24,586 nt of DNA from Opitutaceae bacterium (lineage in GTDB: Bacteria > Verrucomicrobiota > Verrucomicrobiia > Opitutales > Opitutaceae), in the NCBI GenBank assembly GCA_025352845.1, contig JANXSC010000377.1, positions 1-24,586 on the forward strand, given 5' to 3'. This document shows positions 21,881-24,586 of this stretch, in pieces (position 1 is the first letter of the stretch; every line of letters begins with the position of its first letter). The notes under the pieces are model-generated. The model was not told where the DNA came from. It searched no databases and saw only the letters and a list, made by a program, of their open reading frames with translations. Made by a program: the position numbers and the translations under genes.

Positions 21881-22096
21881 ATGACAAACAATCCCAGTGT
21901 TGCGAAACGGCTGGAACGCCTGGTGGAAACCAAGGCCGAATCGATCAAGCTGGGAATGGATTTGCCCGCGCGCGATGGGGCCGCGGCCCTCCGTCCCTTT
22001 CGCGCTTCACTTTGCACACAGCACCAGGCGCTGGCCCCACCATGCGCAGGTAGCAGGTTAACTTGGACGCCCGACACGTTCAGGTTTGGGATGTGA
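21881..22096 (+). CDS. Possible small hypothetical protein or gene remnant
   Basis: This 71-codon frame begins MTNNPSVAKRLERLVETK and stays protein-like, with an amphipathic charged helix, up to about residue 36. The second half looks non-coding, being rich in Pro, Cys and Trp without pattern. That break in character suggests either a spurious frame or the 5' remnant of a decayed gene. I do not recognise the family. The ATG follows a stable hairpin by 3 nt, so ordinary initiation would be hindered. Confidence 0.22.
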   Translation: MTNNPSVAKRLERLVETKAESIKLGMDLPARDGAAALRPFRASLCTQHQALAPPCAGSRLTWTPDTFRFGM

Positions 22097-22240
22097 AAGC
22101 CTTCGCAACCCAGGCGCACCCCGCGCCCCGCTTCTTTCCCCGCAAGCCGCTGAAAAGGACAACCACCCAACCGCTTTTCCCCTCGTTGCCCTGAGATAAA
22201 TCCACCGGCGCTTTTTTCCCGCTTGATCCCCGCGCCATCA

Positions 22241-22328
22241 TAGCAGGGCGGGGTCTCCGCACCCCGCTGTCTGGGGAGATTCGGTCCCGCAGCATAAACC
22301 CGGCGGGGTCGGGAGACCCCGCCCTACA
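22241..22328. repeat. REP/BIME-like inverted pair, family A, copy 3
   Basis: The arms at 22241-22267 and 22302-22328 are inverted copies. The right arm, read on the minus strand, is TGTAG followed by the perfect hairpin GGCGGGGTC, loop TCCC, GACCCCGCC. The left arm has a degenerate head (AGCAG) but keeps a perfect 7-bp stem, GCGGGGT/ACCCCGC. The right arm and flanks, 22299-22334, are identical over 36 nt to copy 1 at 114-149. It begins 12 nt past the mutY stop on the minus strand. Confidence 0.8.
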
Positions 22329-22340
22329 CCGGAAGCTGCT

Positions 22341-23384
22341 TTACGGCGCCCGGCGCTGGAGTATCTCCGCGATCCAGCGGCGGTGCGGGCCGGAAAGCGT
22401 GATCGCCCCGATGCTCGCAAGCGGCACCCAGACGAGTTCGGCGCGGAGTTTGCCGCGGGGTGCAGGCACCGCGTGGATCGACTCGGTGATTTGAAAGCGC
22501 GTGATGGCGCGGCGCTTTTTGGCGAGCAGCGTGCCAAACGCGACTTTTGCGGGTGCGAGGCCGGCCTGCTCGGGCGTGGGCAGCTCGTGGATGTTGGCGA
22601 AGCGGCGGGCGCCGGCGGCGGCGCGATGCAGCAACAGCGCGCCGTCGCGTTCGCACCACGCGCGCGTGACGGTGCGTTGCTCGATCCTCTTCGGCGCGAG
22701 TCGCGGGAAAGCTTCCGGTTCGCCGCGCTTGGCCGCCGCACAAAACCCGCGCACCGGGCACGTGAGGCAGAGCGGTTTTTGGCGGAAGCAGACGGTCGCG
22801 CCGAGTTCCATCATCGCCTGATTGTGGTCGCCGGGGGTGTCGGCGGGGAGGAGCGCCACGGCGAGGGGCGCGAAAATTTTCGCCGCGCTCGCGCTGTCGC
22901 GAAACTCCGTGGCATCGGCGGTGAGCCGCGCGAGGATGCGGACGACGTTGCCATCAACGCACGCCGCCGCCGCGCCAAACGAGATGCTCGTGATCGCGGC
23001 CGCAGTGTAGGGGCCGACGCCGGGCAGCTCCCGCCATGCCTCGGGGGTGCGACGCAGCTCGGGCCACGCGACGACCTGCTGCGCGAGGCGGTGGAGGTTG
23101 CGGGCGCGCGAGTAGTAGCCGAGACCTTCCCAGAGTTTTAGCACGCGCGACTCGGGCGCCGCGGCGAGCGCGGCGAAGTCGGGCAGCTCGATGAGCCACC
23201 GCGCGAGGTAGGGGAGCACCGTTTTCACCTGGGTCTGCTGGAGCATGAACTCGCTCACGACGGTTTGGTAGAGCGACGGCAACTCGCGCCATGGGAGTTT
23301 CCGCGCGTGGACGCGATACCATGCGCGCAGAGCGCGCTGAAAATCAATTTTGGTCGCGATGAGGCGGGCGGATTGGTTGGCCAC
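22341..23384 (-). CDS. mutY: A/G-specific adenine DNA glycosylase
   Basis: This encodes about 347 residues from a GTG at 23384. A TTG at 23405 and a GTG at 23393 are alternatives, but both lie inside a leader repeat, so the N-terminus is uncertain. MutY removes adenine mispaired with 8-oxoguanine. Using the 23384 start, the catalytic Glu45 is in SEFMLQQTQV, followed by the helix-hairpin-helix ELPGVGPYTAAAI and catalytic Asp144 in VDGNVVRIL. The 4Fe-4S cluster ligands Cys199, Cys206, Cys209 and Cys215 are spaced C-x6-C-x2-C-x5-C. A C-terminal NUDIX-like domain, which recognises 8-oxoG, runs from about residue 235. A REP-like pair follows the stop. The gene is divergent from rnhC. Confidence 0.92.
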   Translation of the reverse strand: MANQSARLIATKIDFQRALRAWYRVHARKLPWRELPSLYQTVVSEFMLQQTQVKTVLPYLARWLIELPDFAALAAAPESRVLKLWEGLGYYSRARNLHRLAQQVVAWPELRRTPEAWRELPGVGPYTAAAITSISFGAAAACVDGNVVRILARLTADATEFRDSASAAKIFAPLAVALLPADTPGDHNQAMMELGATVCFRQKPLCLTCPVRGFCAAAKRGEPEAFPRLAPKRIEQRTVTRAWCERDGALLLHRAAAGARRFANIHELPTPEQAGLAPAKVAFGTLLAKKRRAITRFQITESIHAVPAPRGKLRAELVWVPLASIGAITLSGPHRRWIAEILQRRAP

Positions 23385-23464
23385 GAAAAACACGAGAACG
23401 CACAAAACCGCGGTGAACGAAAGCGACGTTTTCTTTTTGGTGCGTTTTCGTGATTTTTGTGGCC
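23379..23464. repeat. Inverted repeat of TTTTCGTG-type units in the mutY/rnhC divergent leader
   Basis: The arms at 23379-23407 and 23435-23464 are inverted copies with about three mismatches and one gap. Read toward either gene, each arm is a short series of units resembling TTTT(C/T)GTG at 8-10-nt spacing and ends GTGGCCA. The right arm ends 9 nt before the rnhC ATG, and the left arm ends at the chosen mutY start. There is no GTAG head and no internal hairpin, so it is unlike the other three repeat families and looks like a leader element duplicated in both directions. Confidence 0.72.
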
Positions 23465-23473
23465 ACTCATTCC

Positions 23474-24484
23474 ATGCCGAAAAAGTTCAGCGACGAACCC
23501 GAAGCCCCCAAGAAGCTCGCCTCCTACACCGCGAAGCTGGACGACGCGCAGATGGAGAAACTTCGCGCCATCGGCGAGGGTCGGGGCTGGGAGCGGTGCG
23601 AGGTGCCCTACACGCGCTTCGCGTTCAAGGCGGAGCAGCTCAAGATCAACGTGAGCGCCTACACGAGCGGCAAGGTCGTGATCGCAGGGAAGGGCACGGA
23701 GGATTTTGTGCGCGACACGCTGGAGCCGGAGGTCATCGGCGCGGCGACGCTCGGCTATGACGAAGTCTTGCATCCCGATTGGTTCGAGCCGCACGCGGGC
23801 CTCGACGAGAGCGGCAAGGGCGACTTCTTCGGCCCAGTGGTCGCCGCGACCGTCATCGCCGACAAGCCGGCCATCGAGGCTTGGCGCGCGGCTGGCGTGC
23901 AGGATTCCAAGAAAATCGCCGAGCCGCAGATCATGAAACTCGACCAGATCATCCGCAGCACGCGCGGCGCGGTGGTCGAGGTCTGCTACTGCCGCACGAT
24001 GGAGCGCTACAACGAGCTGATGGGCCGCCCCGGCGCGAACCTCAACCGCCTCCTCGCGTGGCAGCACGCCACCGCGCTCTCCGACGCGCTCGCGAAGAAG
24101 CGCGTGCCGTGGGGCCTCCTCGATCAATTCTCTGAGCAGCCTCTTGTGCAGCGCGAGCTGGCGAAAAAGGGCGTCGCCGACTTCGACCTGAAAATGCGCA
24201 CGAAGGCCGAATCCGATCCGGTCGTCGCCGCGGCGTCGGTCGTGGCGCGCGCGGAGTTCGTGCGCGCGATGCACGACCTCTCGAAACGCTTCGGCGCGAA
24301 ACTCCAGAAAGGTGCCGGCCCGCTCGTTAAAACACAGGCCGCGCAAATCATGGAAAAATTCGGCACCCGCGCCCTCGGCGATTTCGCGAAGCTGCACTTC
24401 CGCACCGCCTATGAGGTCGTCTCGGCGGCGGGGAAACTCGACGAACTTCCCCTGAAGCCGCCGCCGCCGAAGATGGAGTGGTAG
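23474..24484 (+). CDS. rnhC: Ribonuclease HIII
   Basis: This 336-residue protein cleaves the RNA strand of RNA-DNA hybrids. An N-terminal TBP-like substrate-binding domain (about 15-95, SYTAKLDDAQMEKL to NVSAYTSGKVVIAGKG), diagnostic of RNase HIII rather than HII, precedes the RNase H fold. Catalytic Asp111-Glu112 lie in GLDESGKGDFFGPVV, where the DESGKGD wording is typical of HIII. Asp144 is in VQDSKK, and a further Asp is in GLLDQFSEQ. The late conserved block ESDPVVAAASVVARAEF is also present. The ATG at 23474 follows the leader repeat by 9 nt. The length (about 310 usual) and all motifs suggest an intact enzyme. The 102 bp after it to the window end hold no recognisable gene. Confidence 0.92.
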   Translation: MPKKFSDEPEAPKKLASYTAKLDDAQMEKLRAIGEGRGWERCEVPYTRFAFKAEQLKINVSAYTSGKVVIAGKGTEDFVRDTLEPEVIGAATLGYDEVLHPDWFEPHAGLDESGKGDFFGPVVAATVIADKPAIEAWRAAGVQDSKKIAEPQIMKLDQIIRSTRGAVVEVCYCRTMERYNELMGRPGANLNRLLAWQHATALSDALAKKRVPWGLLDQFSEQPLVQRELAKKGVADFDLKMRTKAESDPVVAAASVVARAEFVRAMHDLSKRFGAKLQKGAGPLVKTQAAQIMEKFGTRALGDFAKLHFRTAYEVVSAAGKLDELPLKPPPPKMEW

Positions 24485-24586
24485 CTGACTAGGACGCGGG
24501 CAGGAGTGTCCGCAGGCCGATAAGGGTGCGCCGCGCTTTTGGTTCCCGCCTCTTTTTTGGATTGCAGCGGTTGGGCGCTGTGCGTC

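Larger units (their letters stand above)
21808..22240. other. Gene-poor stretch between parC and mutY
   Basis: This part of the 533-bp gap between the parC and mutY stops contains a hairpin at 21840-21877, a doubtful 71-codon reading frame (21881-22096), and then about 140 bp in which I see no gene, RNA or terminator. Reading frames on the minus strand here show no family pattern. No match to tmRNA, 6S, SRP RNA or RNase P RNA signatures could be recognised by eye. Confidence 0.6.

Noticed and set aside
21793..22170. A 125-codon minus-strand gene overlapping the end of parC
   Set aside because: There is no recognisable domain, it overlaps the parC C-terminus and the hairpin, and its composition looks like antisense noise.
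58..22328. A CRISPR array made by the repeated GC-rich sequences
   Set aside because: The repeats are inverted pairs kilobases apart, not regularly spaced direct repeats, and there are no cas genes.
24485..24586. A partial gene at the right edge
   Set aside because: I see no reading frame or RNA signature in the last 102 bp that I can support.

Overview
The window looks like a chromosomal segment of a GC-rich member of the Verrucomicrobiota, probably Opitutaceae-like. This rests on gene content: a ThuA-domain protein, a cytoplasmic Gfo/Idh/MocA oxidoreductase and a Tat-exported UxuA-like protein near each other; a ParE/ParC pair; RNase HIII; weak Shine-Dalgarno sequences; and many GC-rich intergenic palindromes. 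No phage, insertion sequence, CRISPR array, tRNA or rRNA was seen. The taxonomic placement is inference.

Layout. Positions 58-5454 hold a sugar-metabolism and secreted-protein region: a ThuA-domain protein (minus), then a secreted thioredoxin, a Tat-signal mannonate-dehydratase-like TIM barrel, a small secreted protein, a Gfo/Idh/MocA oxidoreductase and a paralogue of the small secreted protein (plus). Two clear intrinsic terminators follow the two small secreted proteins. Positions 5631-10232 hold a complete sugar ABC importer on the minus strand (ATPase, two permeases, binding protein), most like the rhamnose type. Behind it lie a TPR protein, a DsbA-fold protein with a single active-site Cys, and an AsmA-like membrane-anchored protein, all minus. 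Positions 12696-21807 are plus: a DUF4242 protein, ParE, a YjjJ/HipH-type HipA kinase with its own N-terminal HTH, an S41-type PDZ lipoprotein, a Tat-exported flavin amine oxidase, and ParC with a long disordered N-terminal extension. A 533-bp stretch without a convincing gene follows. The window ends with divergent mutY and rnhC.

The most interesting signal is between genes. Three sequence families of inverted-repeat pairs are present. Each repeat unit starts with GTAG (once degenerate) and continues into a short hairpin, the architecture of REP elements and their paired BIME form. The main family occurs three times, always just 3' of a minus-strand gene, and copies show compensatory stem changes. 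One copy sits inside the ABC transporter operon. A fourth, different inverted repeat made of TTTT(C/T)GTG-like units forms the mutY/rnhC divergent leader. Separately, a perfect 20-bp palindrome lies 29 bp upstream of the HipA-like gene and overlaps a possible -35 element, suggesting autoregulation by the kinase's own HTH domain.
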